NCBI RefSeq assembly: GCF_020564565.1
Contig: NZ_JAJCTD010000001.1
Span: 124,001 to 188,000, forward strand
From: Rhodobacter sp. Har01
GTDB lineage: Bacteria > Pseudomonadota > Alphaproteobacteria > Rhodobacterales > Rhodobacteraceae
Length of the DNA: 64,000 nt
Direction: 5' to 3'
In this document: in pieces, positions 47,009 through 56,023 of the stretch
Layout: each line of letters opens with the position of its first letter
Position numbering within the stretch: the stretch's first letter is position 1
Program-made: the position numbers and the translations under genes
The notes under the pieces: model-generated
What the model saw: only the letters and a program-made list of their open reading frames with translations
Database searches by the model: none
Told to the model about the DNA's origin: nothing

Positions 47009-48226
47009 ATGGAAATTCTGACCAGCACGGAGGGCCAGACCGGCCTGCCGCGATACTTCCGGCAGGTGTTTCACCTGGCGGCACGGCTGGCCGAGGGCCG
47101 GCTGGATTTCGCCTTGTCCGACGGGCGGCGGTTCCGCATCGAAGGCGCCAGGCCCGGGCCGGTGGCCGAGATGGACATCCACTCGGACGACTTGTTCGCC
47201 CGGATGATCCGCGAGGGGGAACTGGGGTTCTGCGACGCCTACCTGGAAGGCGACTGGACGACGCCGGACCTGCAGGCGTTCCTGGACCTGATCCAGTTGC
47301 CGGCGAACAACCACGTCAACGACGCCTTTCCCGGCATGGGCCTGGTGCGCGCCTTTGAACGGTTGCGGTTCTGGCTGCAGTCGAACAGCCGCAAGCAGGC
47401 CAAGAAGAACATCGCAGCGCATTACGACCTGGGCAACGATTTCTACCGGCTCTGGCTGGACGAGAGCATGACCTATTCCAGCGCGCTGTTTCGCACCGGG
47501 CAGGAAAGCCTGGAGCGCGCGCAGGAGGCGAAGTACGAAAGCATGGTGGATTGCATCGGGGCGCAGCCGGGCGACCATGTGCTGGAGATCGGCTGCGGCT
47601 GGGGCGGCTTTGCGGAATATGCCGCCGCCAAGCGGGGCCTGCGCGTCACCGGGCTGACCATCAGCCAGGCCCAGCACGACTATGCCGTGGAACGCATCCG
47701 CAAGGCCGGCCTCAGCGACCGGGTCGAGATCAAGCTGCAGGACTACCGCGACGAGCGCGGAGCCTACGACGGCATCGCCTCGATCGAGATGTTCGAGGCG
47801 GTGGGCGAGAGATACTGGCCGGTCTATTTCCGCAACGTCTTTGACCGGCTGAAGCCCGGCAGAAAGGCCACGTTGCAGGTGATCACCGTGGCCGAAGAGC
47901 GCTGGCCGGCCTATCGCCGCGGCGTCGACTTCATCCAGAAGTACATCTTCCCCGGCGGCATGCTGCCGTCGCCCGGAGTCCTGCGGGCCGAGGCCGCCCG
48001 GGCCGGGCTGCACACCACCGGCTCAATCGAGTTCGGCGACAGCTACAGCCAGACCCTGCGGCGCTGGCACGAGACCTTCAATGCCCGCTGGTCCGAGGTA
48101 AAGCGTCTGGGCTTCGACGACAGGTTCAAGCGGATGTGGGACTTTTACCTGACCTCTTGCGCCGGCGCCTTTCGCGGTGGAAACTGCGACGTGACCCAGA
48201 TCACGCTCTTGCGACCGGACCCGTAG
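47009..48226 (+). CDS. cfa: Cyclopropane-fatty-acyl-phospholipid synthase
   Basis: A 405-residue membrane-associated methyltransferase that adds a methylene bridge to unsaturated phospholipid chains. It has the N-terminal lipid-binding part, then YDLGNDFYRLWLDESMTYSSA, the SAM loop VLEIGCGWGGFAEYAA, and the active-site YIFPGGMLPS. The N-terminal frame begins MEILTSTEGQTG after a GGGGGGTG stretch. It runs directly into trgA. Confidence 0.94.
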   Translation: MEILTSTEGQTGLPRYFRQVFHLAARLAEGRLDFALSDGRRFRIEGARPGPVAEMDIHSDDLFARMIREGELGFCDAYLEGDWTTPDLQAFLDLIQLPANNHVNDAFPGMGLVRAFERLRFWLQSNSRKQAKKNIAAHYDLGNDFYRLWLDESMTYSSALFRTGQESLERAQEAKYESMVDCIGAQPGDHVLEIGCGWGGFAEYAAAKRGLRVTGLTISQAQHDYAVERIRKAGLSDRVEIKLQDYRDERGAYDGIASIEMFEAVGERYWPVYFRNVFDRLKPGRKATLQVITVAEERWPAYRRGVDFIQKYIFPGGMLPSPGVLRAEAARAGLHTTGSIEFGDSYSQTLRRWHETFNARWSEVKRLGFDDRFKRMWDFYLTSCAGAFRGGNCDVTQITLLRPDP

Positions 48227-48231
48227 ACATC

Positions 48232-48675
48232 ATGCCCACCGCCGCCAAGCTTGTCGCCGCCCTGTGTTTCGCAGCCGTGGGGTGGCTGGCCGCGAATGCC
48301 CATGTGCCGGCCCTGGGTTCAAACGCCTCGGTGGGCGCGTTTCGCGAGATGACGGCGCTGATCGGGCTGTTGATCGGCTGGCGCGTGATGGGAAACCGGG
48401 TCGGCAAGGGCATGGCCGAGGCGGTCGGCTCGGGTCTCTTGACCTCGATGCTGCTGGTGTTCTTCGCACTCCTTCTGTTCTCGGGCTATCTGATGATCGA
48501 CCGGTCGCTGACCTCGCAACCCTATGACGGCCCGATGGACGCGGTGCTGGGGGTGTTCGAGCTGATGATGGAACAGGGCCGCAAGATGCTGACGGTCGGT
48601 GTGCTGGGCGTGCTGATCCTGGGCGGCATGCTGGGAGGGGCGGCCGCCGAATGGGCGCGGGCGCGCTGGCGTTGA
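48232..48675 (+). CDS. trgA: TrgA-family tellurite-resistance membrane protein
   Basis: A 147-residue inner-membrane protein with four predicted helices (AALCFAAVGWLAANA, FREMTALIGLLIGWRVMG, SMLLVFFALLLFSGYLMI, VGVLGVLILGGMLGGAAAEW). The pattern matches TrgA, first found as part of the Rhodobacter sphaeroides trgAB tellurite-resistance locus. It starts 5 bases after cfa and overlaps trgB by 25 bases, so phrB-cfa-trgAB read as one unit. Confidence 0.87.
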   Translation: MPTAAKLVAALCFAAVGWLAANAHVPALGSNASVGAFREMTALIGLLIGWRVMGNRVGKGMAEAVGSGLLTSMLLVFFALLLFSGYLMIDRSLTSQPYDGPMDAVLGVFELMMEQGRKMLTVGVLGVLILGGMLGGAAAEWARARWR

Positions 48676-49574
48676 CGCGCGAGGTCGGGCTGCCAGCGGA
48701 TGCGCGGCTGGATGATGCGCGGCTTGGCGATCTGATTGCGGGCGCGGGCGGCGCGGGCGCAGCGCGATTGTCCTTATGGCGCGCGGCGACCGACGGGCTG
48801 CGGGCGCCCGATCCCGAAACCGAACTGCGCCTGGCCGAAGACATCCTGGCATGCATGGACCAGGTGCCGGCCGAGCGTCTGCTGGCCCGGCGCGGGTCGA
48901 TGCTGGTTCGCGCGGCCTCGGCGGTTCGGGCCGCGGCGACCGCGGCGCCGGCTTCGCTTCGGCACGCTCCGCGGGAGGGCGACCTGACCATCACCGGCCG
49001 GCGAACCGACCATGCCGGCTTTTTCGCGCTGGAGACGCTGAGCCTTGCCCATCGTCGTTTCGACGGTGGCACCATGGATGCGGTCCGCCGCGAGGTTCTG
49101 GTTGCCTGCGATGCCGTCACCGTGCTGCCCTGGGATCCGTTGCGCGACCGGGTTCTGCTGGTCGAACAGCTGCGCGCCGGCCCGCTGGCGCGCGGCGACG
49201 CGAACCCCTGGCAGCTTGAGGCGGTGGCCGGCCGAATTGACGCTGACGAGACGCCGGAACAGGCCGCACGGCGCGAGGCAAAGGAAGAGGCGGGCCTGGT
49301 GCTGGACCGGCTGATCCCGGTCGCGGCCTATTATCCGACAACCGGAGCGGTCTCGGAATACATCTGGTCCTTCGTGGCCCCGGTCGATCTGCCCGACGGC
49401 AGCGCCGGCGTCCACGGCATCGCTGACGAAGCCGAAGATATCCGGGGCCACCTGATCGGCTTCGAGCAGGCCCTGGCCCTGATCGCCAGTGGCGAGATCG
49501 CCAATGCGCCGCTGATCCTGTCGCTATACTGGCTGGCGGGCCGGCGGGCGCAGCTTCCTGCCGCAGGGATTTGA
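48651..49574 (+). CDS. trgB: TrgB, NUDIX hydrolase
   Basis: A 307-residue protein. The N-terminal 150 residues have no clear family. The C-terminal half is a NUDIX domain with a perfect box GRIDADETPEQAARREAKEEAG (given here in part: G-x5-E-x7-REAKEEAG), of the ADP-ribose pyrophosphatase type. TrgB accompanies TrgA in tellurite resistance. Its start lies 25 bases inside trgA. Confidence 0.85.
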   Translation: MGAGALALTREVGLPADARLDDARLGDLIAGAGGAGAARLSLWRAATDGLRAPDPETELRLAEDILACMDQVPAERLLARRGSMLVRAASAVRAAATAAPASLRHAPREGDLTITGRRTDHAGFFALETLSLAHRRFDGGTMDAVRREVLVACDAVTVLPWDPLRDRVLLVEQLRAGPLARGDANPWQLEAVAGRIDADETPEQAARREAKEEAGLVLDRLIPVAAYYPTTGAVSEYIWSFVAPVDLPDGSAGVHGIADEAEDIRGHLIGFEQALALIASGEIANAPLILSLYWLAGRRAQLPAAGI

Positions 49575-49634
49575 TCACATCTTGATTGTGCCGCCCGTCA
49601 CGCCATAAAGGGCGCGCCAGAGTGAGGGGTGGTC

Positions 49635-50294
49635 ATGGACGCCGACGGCCGCAAGATTCCGACCCACGAGGTGACCTACGCCCGCCTGCGCGACCTGATC
49701 CTCTATGGCCATCTCGCCCCGGGGCAGCCGGTGACGATCCAGGGCCTGATCGCCGACCTGGGCGCCGGCATGACCCCGGTGCGCGAGGCGATCCGACGGC
49801 TGACGGCAGAGGGCGCGCTTTTGCCGCAGGGCAACCGCCGGGTTGCGGTGCCGCGGATGACGGCGGCGATGCTGGACGAAGTGGCCTTTGCCCGGCTGGC
49901 AATCGAGCCTGATCTTGCCCGCCGTGCCGCCGCCCACCTCACGCCGGTGCTGATCGACCGCCTGGCCGCGATCGACGCGGTGGTGACGCGGGCCATCGAG
50001 GCCGGCAGCCTGCCCGACTATCTGACCGCGAACCACGCCTTCCACTTCGCGCTGTATGAGGTGGCCGGGGCGCCGGTTCTGCTGGACCTGGCCCAGTCGC
50101 TGTGGCTGCGGGCGGGGCCTTCGCTGCGGGCGGTGATCGGCCGTTACGGCCGCTCGGCCCTGCCCGACCGTCACCATGAGGCGCTGGCGGCAATGCGCGC
50201 GGGCGATGCGGCCGGCCTTTCGGCGGCCATCGCGCGCGACATCCAGCAAGGCGTGGACCATGTCCGCCAGGCCCTGGCCGAAGGCGGGTTGTGA
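49635..50294 (+). CDS. GntR-family regulator (FCD/VanR type)
   Basis: A 219-residue repressor. VTYARLRDLILYGHLAPGQPV is the winged-helix start and GMTPVREAIRRLTAEGALL the recognition helix. The C-terminal FCD domain has DYLTANHAFHFALYEVAG with a metal-binding Asp/His pattern and a final His in ALPDRHHEALAAM. The ATG at 49635 follows GAGGGG. It converges on the FAH-family gene; that gene is a possible target, by proximity only. Confidence 0.85.
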   Translation: MDADGRKIPTHEVTYARLRDLILYGHLAPGQPVTIQGLIADLGAGMTPVREAIRRLTAEGALLPQGNRRVAVPRMTAAMLDEVAFARLAIEPDLARRAAAHLTPVLIDRLAAIDAVVTRAIEAGSLPDYLTANHAFHFALYEVAGAPVLLDLAQSLWLRAGPSLRAVIGRYGRSALPDRHHEALAAMRAGDAAGLSAAIARDIQQGVDHVRQALAEGGL

Positions 50295-50397
50295 CCGGGC
50301 CGATCCTGCAAGGCGGCTGCAAGCTGCCGCAGGACCGATCTCTCTCCATCTCGGGCGGCGGGCAGATTTCGCCTCCCGCCCACCCAGAGGCCCGGAT

Positions 50398-51237
50398 TCA
50401 GGCGTCGGCGATGCAGACCTGGCGCTGGCGGCCCAGGCCATCAATCCCCAGATCCACCACGTCGCCGGCCCGCAGATAGCGCGGCGGCTTCTTGCCCATG
50501 CCCACCCCCGGCGGCGTGCCGGTCGAAACCACATCGCCCGGATGCAGGGTAAAGAACTGCGACAGGTAGCTGACCAGATGGGCCACCGGGTAGACCATGG
50601 TCGCGGTAGACCCCTGCTGCATCGTCTCGCCGTTCACCGTCAGCCACATCTGCAGCGCTTGCGGATCGGGCACTTCGTCCCTTGTCACCAGCCAGGGGCC
50701 GATGGGGCCGAAGTTGTCCGAGGACTTGCCCTTCGACCACTGTCCGGCGCGCTCCATCTGATAGGCGCGCTCTGACACGTCGTTGCAGACGAAGTAGCCG
50801 GCGATGTGATCCATCGCCTGTGTCTCGGGGATGTACTTGCCGGGCTTGCCGATGACGAAGGCCAGTTCCACTTCCCAGTCGGTCCTTTCGCTGCCGCGGG
50901 GGATCAGGATCGGGTCGTCCGGGCCGCAGACGGCCGACGTGTATTTGGCAAAGATCGCCGGCTCTGACGGCACCGCCATGCCGCTCTCGGCGGCGTGGTC
51001 GGAATAGTTCAGGCCGATGCAGATGAACTTGCCGATGCCGCCGACGCAGGCGCCCAGACGCGGACTGCCCGGCACCAGGGGCAAGGTGGCGGGGTCGATT
51101 CCCTTCAGCGCATCAAGGTTCGCCAGCACCTCGCCGGCGAGGTCGGACACATGGGCCGAAAGGTCGCGCAGGGCGCCGTCCGCGTCGATCAGGCCGGGCT
51201 TCTCCGCGCCCCGCGTGCCATAGCGTACCAGTTTCAT
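50398..51237 (-). CDS. Fumarylacetoacetate hydrolase-family protein
   Basis: A 279-residue protein. FICIGLNYSDHAAESGM starts the catalytic domain, the metal ligands are in TDWEVELAFVIG (E-x-E) and the following Asp, and GDVVSTGTPPGVG is the C-terminal family block. It resembles ureidoglycolate lyase and 2-hydroxyhepta-2,4-diene-dioate isomerase, so it should cleave or hydrate a beta-diketo acid. The substrate is unknown. It is 140 bases downstream of pucC on the same strand. Confidence 0.85.
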   Translation of the reverse strand: MKLVRYGTRGAEKPGLIDADGALRDLSAHVSDLAGEVLANLDALKGIDPATLPLVPGSPRLGACVGGIGKFICIGLNYSDHAAESGMAVPSEPAIFAKYTSAVCGPDDPILIPRGSERTDWEVELAFVIGKPGKYIPETQAMDHIAGYFVCNDVSERAYQMERAGQWSKGKSSDNFGPIGPWLVTRDEVPDPQALQMWLTVNGETMQQGSTATMVYPVAHLVSYLSQFFTLHPGDVVSTGTPPGVGMGKKPPRYLRAGDVVDLGIDGLGRQRQVCIADA

Positions 51238-51377
51238 CGCGATTCCCCCGCTGCGCTGCCAAACACCTCAGCGATGCCACGATCCGCGTCCGCCGGAAAG
51301 GCCGCACAGGCGGTGGCCGGGCGGCCCCAGGCGAGGGGAGTCGAGGACGGCGAACAGGTTGCCCTGGTATGCGCCGG

Positions 51378-52793
51378 TCAGCCGACGGCGGCATTGACCG
51401 GCTGCGCCGCTGCCTTGCGGCCCGAGCGCCAGAGCGGCACGGCGACCAGCAATGCCGCGACCAGAAGCACGGCCTCAACCGTGAAGACCGCGACATAGGG
51501 CGAAGCGGCGTCGGCACCGCGGCTGCCGGAGGACAGCATCGCATCGCGCAGCACGCCACCCGCCGCGATGGCCAAGCCGGCCGAAGTGGTCTGCACCGCG
51601 CCCCAGACCCCCAGCGCCAGACCGATCTGCTGCTTCGGCGCAAGGCGGATGGTCATGGTCAGCGTTCCATGCCCGAACAGACCCGCCCCAAGGCCGGCGG
51701 CAAAGGTGGCGGCGGTGAACATCCACACACTCAGGGCCGAGGCAGAGACGATCACCGCGACAAAGGCTGGCGCCCCGACCAGCGCACCCGCGAAGGCCAC
51801 GCCCAACGGCGCCCGCCCGTTCGCCAGCCAGCGCGACGCACCGACAAAGCCGACCAGCGTGCCAAGCGCCAGCACCACGGTCAGTTTGGTGGTCTGAGCG
51901 ATCGACATCAGCAGGACCTGACCGCCGAACGGCTCCATCAGCACATCGGCCATGCCGAAGCCGGCGGTGCCGAGCGCGATCATGACCAGAAGCCAGCGAA
52001 CGCCGCGCACGGCGACAAAGCTGGCCAGCGAACCCGAGAAATCGGCATTGGCTGCCGCCACCTTGGCCAGTCCGCGGGCGCGGTCGCGCGCTTCTTGCTT
52101 CCACATGGCGACGACATTCAGGATCATGGTGACCACGGCCGAACCCTGGATGACCTGAACCAGCCGCCCGGGCGAATAGTTCTCCAGCAGCACGCCATAA
52201 ATCCAGGCACTGAAGATCATGCCCAGCAGCAGCATGACATACATCAGGCCAACAACCTTGGGCTGGTCCCTCTCGGGCACCAGGTCGGTTGCCAGCGCCA
52301 GGCCCACGGTCTGCACGATGTGCATGCCCGCACCGACCAGCAGAAAGGCCAGCGCAGCCGAACCGAGGCCCAGCCAGATCGGCGCTTCGGCCGCGTAGCC
52401 CTGGCGTGACAGCACCAGCAGCGCCCAGGGCATGATGGCAAAGCCGCCGAACTGCAGCATCGTGCCCTTCCAGATATAGGGCACGCGGCGCCAGCCAAGG
52501 GCGGTCTGAAGAACATCGGACCGGAACCCGATCAAGGCGCGGAAGGGGGCAAAGAGAAGCGGCAGGGCCAGCATCCCGCCGACCAGCGACGCGGGCACGT
52601 CCAGTTCGACAATCATCACTCGGTTCAGCGTGCCAGCCAGCAGCACCATGGCCATGCCGACGGTGACCTGGAACAGGGACAGGCGCAGCAGGCGGGAAAG
52701 GGGAATCTCTGCGGATGCGACTTCGGCGAACGGCATCCAGCTCAGGCTGACCGTCGCGAGTTTGTTCACCACACGCTGCTTGAGATTGCCCAT
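51378..52793 (-). CDS. pucC: PucC, LH2 assembly protein (BCD/MFS family)
   Basis: A 471-residue, 12-helix membrane protein of the bacteriochlorophyll-delivery family. LSLFQVTVGMAMVLLAGTLNRVMIVEL is helix 1 (residues about 38-64, shown in part), and LIGFRSDVLQTALGWRRVPYIWKG is the diagnostic loop. It is required for accumulation of LH2 by guiding assembly or pigment delivery. It is downstream of pucBA with a hairpin between, so it is expressed at a lower level from the same promoter. Confidence 0.94.
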   Translation of the reverse strand: MGNLKQRVVNKLATVSLSWMPFAEVASAEIPLSRLLRLSLFQVTVGMAMVLLAGTLNRVMIVELDVPASLVGGMLALPLLFAPFRALIGFRSDVLQTALGWRRVPYIWKGTMLQFGGFAIMPWALLVLSRQGYAAEAPIWLGLGSAALAFLLVGAGMHIVQTVGLALATDLVPERDQPKVVGLMYVMLLLGMIFSAWIYGVLLENYSPGRLVQVIQGSAVVTMILNVVAMWKQEARDRARGLAKVAAANADFSGSLASFVAVRGVRWLLVMIALGTAGFGMADVLMEPFGGQVLLMSIAQTTKLTVVLALGTLVGFVGASRWLANGRAPLGVAFAGALVGAPAFVAVIVSASALSVWMFTAATFAAGLGAGLFGHGTLTMTIRLAPKQQIGLALGVWGAVQTTSAGLAIAAGGVLRDAMLSSGSRGADAASPYVAVFTVEAVLLVAALLVAVPLWRSGRKAAAQPVNAAVG

Positions 52794-52902
52794 TGACCCT
52801 GATCACCCGATCATTTCTGGGGGCACACGCTGACTGGCGCGGCACCAGCGTCGCCCGAACGTAAAGCGTGCCGGAGGACCGGGGCTCCTGCCCTAAAGAG
52901 GA

Positions 52903-52930
52903 GCGCGCTGCACCGAAGGGCGCAGCGCGC
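52903..52930 (-). terminator. Intercistronic hairpin between pucA and pucC
   Basis: A 9-bp stem GCGCGCTGC/GCAGCGCGC with a 10-base loop lies 55 bases after the pucA stop. Such hairpins stabilise the short pucBA mRNA and cut readthrough into pucC in Rhodobacter. Confidence 0.75.
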
Positions 52931-52984
52931 AAGGATCCGTTTCAGAACCTAAACGTCAGAGACTGTTGGCGGCAAGGCCGCCGG

Positions 52985-53167
52985 TCAGCTTCCGACCGCT
53001 ACGCCGGCACCATTGGTGAGCGGCATGCCATTCCAGTACTCACCGAACCAGGTGGTCTGCGACAGGACGCCGAGATGCACCACGAGGGCGGTCACGGCAA
53101 CAGCGGCCAGCATCACCGGAATACCGGTCGACGGTTTGACAACGAGCCAGACTTTCGGGAAGATCAT
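52985..53167 (-). CDS. pucA: LH2 alpha polypeptide
   Basis: A 60-residue single-helix antenna protein. MIFPKVWLVVKPSTGIP lies at the cytoplasmic face, and the His in VVHLGVLSQTTWF binds B850 bacteriochlorophyll. The Tyr-Trp pair in GEYW after the helix is the B850-type pattern that hydrogen-bonds the pigment. GGAGG lies 9 bases upstream. It starts 14 bases after pucB. Confidence 0.96.
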   Translation of the reverse strand: MIFPKVWLVVKPSTGIPVMLAAVAVTALVVHLGVLSQTTWFGEYWNGMPLTNGAGVAVGS

Positions 53168-53181
53168 GATTCAGCCCTCCC

Positions 53182-53337
53182 TCAACCAAGCCACGGCGTG
53201 GCAACGGCGGCCAGCGCGTGCGCGACGACGGCCAGGCCGCCAAACATACGAGTGCCGAGGATCAGTTGCTCATGCACTTCTTCGGCTTCTTTCAGGGTCA
53301 GCCCAGTCGGCCAGACCTTATCGGGATCGTCAGCCAT
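53182..53337 (-). CDS. pucB: LH2 beta polypeptide
   Basis: A 51-residue antenna protein ([20 protein letters not shown]..). The His in [15 protein letters not shown] and the His in [15 protein letters not shown] are the conserved pigment-linked residues, the latter binding B850. AGGAGAG lies 8 bases before the ATG. It is the first gene of pucBAC, driven from the control region with two PpsR-type sites about 100 bases upstream. Confidence 0.95.
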   Translation of the reverse strand: MADDPDKVWPTGLTLKEAEEVHEQLILGTRMFGGLAVVAHALAAVATPWLG

Positions 53338-53440
53338 GTGATTACTCTCCTTTTGCTTGGCCGTCTGATGTTTAACGAGAGTGATTGCCGAACTCTCGAC
53401 GGTGCCTTCGGGCCGAGACCCTGAGTCCGTAGAAAGACCA

Positions 53441-53458
53441 TGTCATGTTTTGTTGACA
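53441..53458. promoter_or_regulatory. PpsR/CrtJ-type site 1
   Basis: TGT, 12 bases, ACA. This is the consensus bound by the aerobic repressor PpsR/CrtJ of photosynthesis genes. It lies 104 bases before the pucB start. Confidence 0.85.
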
Positions 53459-53466
53459 CATTCAAC

Positions 53467-53484
53467 TGTCACTAAATGCTTACA
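53467..53484. promoter_or_regulatory. PpsR/CrtJ-type site 2
   Basis: A second TGT-N12-ACA, 8 bases from the first, giving about 26 bases between equivalent positions. Tandem sites allow cooperative repression. Confidence 0.85.
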
Positions 53485-53820
53485 TCAGACGCATGTTTGT
53501 TTTCGGGCCGAAACCCAGGCCGAGAGTCCTCCAGGCTCACCTCCCGGCCACGGCAGGGCTGGAGTCTTGCGAATAAAAGCTATAATAAACAACATGTTGC
53601 AATTCCGGTTTCCGACCTGCCCGCACCGTACCGCCGCTGCTGCGTCCTTCTGTCACTCTGCGCTGCGGGGCGGCGTGAAGGCGCAAACCGCCGTCGCATA
53701 AAGGTCTCGAGCCGCTGTGTCGGGCCAATCCCGGGCAGTCTGGGGCGCTGCCAGCCCTGGTCCGGGCGCAGGCCGATCACGGCCGCAATCCGCATACCAT
53801 CGTGTACGGAATCGGGCGGC
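53485..53820. other. Intergene between puc control region and hypE
   Basis: 336 bases between the hypE stop and the puc sites. No convincing gene or terminator is seen. A short minus-strand open frame beginning MRIAAVIGLRPDQGW has no recognisable family. Confidence 0.5.
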
Positions 53821-54843
53821 TCAGCAGATGCGGGGCAGTTGTTCGCCCACCAGCATGTCAACGATGCGGGCGCCACCAAAGGCCGTGCGCAGGCTGACGC
53901 GGCCCGGTGGGCCGGAAAGGGCCTGCCCGATCTGCACCGCACCCACGCCTTCGGGCAGGCTGCGCAGGGCAGCCAACGCGGTCGCGGCCTGTTCGGGCGG
54001 GCAGAACAGGACAAGGCGGCCCTCATTGGCCAGATAGAGCGGGTCGAGGCCCAGGATTTCACAGACCCCCACGACCTCGGGGCGCAGCGGCAAGCGGGTT
54101 TCGTCCAGTTCCACGGCGATGCTGGCCTCGGCCGCCATCTCGTTCAAGGCGCTGGCCAGCCCGCCCCGGGTGCAGTCGCGGGCGGCGGTGATCCCGGGCG
54201 CGGCCGCCAGTGCCGCCTGCATCAGGTGGCCCAGGCTGGCGCAGTCGCTGTCGAGGTCGCTCGAAAGCGCCAGGTCGCCGCGCGCGGCCAGAATGGCGGC
54301 ACCATGGTCGCCCAGCACGCCGTTGACAATCACCGCATCGCCGGGGCGGATGCGGGCGGCGCCGATGTCCACGCCGGGCGGGATGACACCGATCCCGGCG
54401 GTGGTGATGAAGATGCCATCGGCCTTGCCGCGGTCAACCACCTTGGTGTCGCCGGTGACGATGCGGACGCCGGCCCTTGCGGCCTCGGCCGCCATGGTGG
54501 CGACGATGCGGCGCAGCAAGGCGATCTCGCAGCCTTCCTCGATGATGAAGGCGGCCGACAGCCACAAGGGACGCGCCCCACCGACCGCCAGGTCGTTGAC
54601 AGTGCCGCAGACCGCCAGCTTGCCGATGTCGCCGCCGGGGAATTCCAGCGGCGTCACCACGAAGCTGTCGGTGGTGAAGGCCAGCCGGGCACCGGGCTGG
54701 CGCAGGGCCTCGTCCATCAGCCGCGCCTGGTCTTCGCTGCCCGGGGGGTGGAAGACGCCGGTGAATACCTCTTCGATCAGGTCGCGCATGGCACGGCCGC
54801 CGCCGCCATGGGCGAGCGTTACATGGGTGTCACGGAGCGCCAT
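53821..54843 (-). CDS. hypE: Hydrogenase maturation protein HypE
   Basis: A 340-residue enzyme that dehydrates the S-carbamoyl group on its C-terminal Cys to thiocyanate, the source of the CN ligands of the NiFe site. VTLAHGGGGRAMRDLI at the N-terminus and the ATP-binding TGDTKVVDRGKADG are present, and the C-terminus ends PRIC as required. It is the last gene of the twelve-gene operon, 43 bases after hypD. That gap holds a palindrome. Confidence 0.97.
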   Translation of the reverse strand: MALRDTHVTLAHGGGGRAMRDLIEEVFTGVFHPPGSEDQARLMDEALRQPGARLAFTTDSFVVTPLEFPGGDIGKLAVCGTVNDLAVGGARPLWLSAAFIIEEGCEIALLRRIVATMAAEAARAGVRIVTGDTKVVDRGKADGIFITTAGIGVIPPGVDIGAARIRPGDAVIVNGVLGDHGAAILAARGDLALSSDLDSDCASLGHLMQAALAAAPGITAARDCTRGGLASALNEMAAEASIAVELDETRLPLRPEVVGVCEILGLDPLYLANEGRLVLFCPPEQAATALAALRSLPEGVGAVQIGQALSGPPGRVSLRTAFGGARIVDMLVGEQLPRIC

Positions 54844-54864
54844 CGCCGATCCTTTCCCGGGATT

Positions 54865-54885
54865 CGAATTTTCGTCGAAAATTCG
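54865..54885. repeat. Extragenic palindrome CGAATTTTCG, copy 2
   Basis: Identical to 31556-31576. It fills the 43-base gap between hypD and hypE, inside the operon. Confidence 0.8.
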
Positions 54886-54886
54886 G

Positions 54887-56023
54887 TCACTCCGCTGCCA
54901 CCCGCGCGCCGGCGTATTGCCAATAGGCGGCGCAGGCCCCTTCCGACGACACCATCAGCGCGCCCAGCGGCAAGTCCGGCGTGCAGCCCTTGCCGAATTG
55001 CGGGCAGCCGGTGGGTTTCAGCTTGCCGGTCATCACCGCACCGCAGGCGCAGCCCTCGACTTCGGGCACGTTGCGGCTGCCGGCGGCATAGCCAATGCCG
55101 AATTTCTCTTCGGCATCGAAGGCGGCATATCTGGAGCGGATGCGCAGCCCCGAGGCGTCGATTTCCCCAAGTCCCCGCCATTCGAAGCTGGCGCGGCGTT
55201 CGTAGACGTCGGCGATGGCGGCCAGCGAGACCGGGTTGCCGTGTTCCGGCACCACGCGGGCATACTGGTTTTCGATGGCCGCCCGGCCCTCGGCGATCTG
55301 GGTCACGACCATGAGAACGGATTGCAGAAGGTCGGTCGGCTCGAACCCGGCCACAACGATGGGTTTGCCATAGTCGCGGGCAATGAAGTCGTAGGGGTGG
55401 ATGCCGATCACCATCGATACATGGCCGGGGCCGATGAAGCCGTCGAGGCACATGTCGGGATCGTCGAGCAGGGCCTTGATCGGCTCGGGCACGGTGATGT
55501 GGTTGCAGAACACCGAGAAGTTGGTGAGTCCTTCGCGGGCAGCCTGCTGAATGGACAGCGCTGTCGAGGGCGTGGTCGTCTCGAACCCCAGCCCGAAGAA
55601 CACCACTTCGCGGCCGGGGTTGCGGCGGGCCAGTTCCAGCGCGTCCAGCGGCGAATAGACCATGCGGATGTCGGCGCCGGTGGATTTCGCCTGCAAGAGG
55701 CTCTTGCGGTGGCCCGGCACGCGCATGGCGTCGCCGAAGGTGGTGAAGATCACGCCCGGACGTTCGGCGATCTCGACGCATTCATCGACGCGGGCCATCG
55801 GCAGCACGCAGACCGGGCAGCCGGGGCCATGGATGAACTCGATCCCCTCGTGGATCAGCTTGTCCAGCCCGTAGCGAAAGATCGAATGGGTGTGGCCGCC
55901 GCAGATCTCCATGATGTGGACGGGGCGCGCGCGCGTCGCTCCGATCTCGTCCACCTTGCGGGCGATGGCGGACAGCAGGGCGCGGGCGGCGACGGGGTCG
56001 CGGAATTCCGAGGCGAACTTCAT
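54887..56023 (-). CDS. hypD: Hydrogenase maturation protein HypD
   Basis: A 378-residue scaffold on which the Fe(CN)2CO unit is built. The conserved Cys motifs are present: MEICGGHTHSIF, HGPGCPVCVLP, and the 4Fe-4S set CACGAVMTGKLKP..CPQFGKGC. The start at 56023 (MKFASEF) overlaps the hypC stop by four bases. Acts with HypC. Confidence 0.97.
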   Translation of the reverse strand: MKFASEFRDPVAARALLSAIARKVDEIGATRARPVHIMEICGGHTHSIFRYGLDKLIHEGIEFIHGPGCPVCVLPMARVDECVEIAERPGVIFTTFGDAMRVPGHRKSLLQAKSTGADIRMVYSPLDALELARRNPGREVVFFGLGFETTTPSTALSIQQAAREGLTNFSVFCNHITVPEPIKALLDDPDMCLDGFIGPGHVSMVIGIHPYDFIARDYGKPIVVAGFEPTDLLQSVLMVVTQIAEGRAAIENQYARVVPEHGNPVSLAAIADVYERRASFEWRGLGEIDASGLRIRSRYAAFDAEEKFGIGYAAGSRNVPEVEGCACGAVMTGKLKPTGCPQFGKGCTPDLPLGALMVSSEGACAAYWQYAGARVAAE

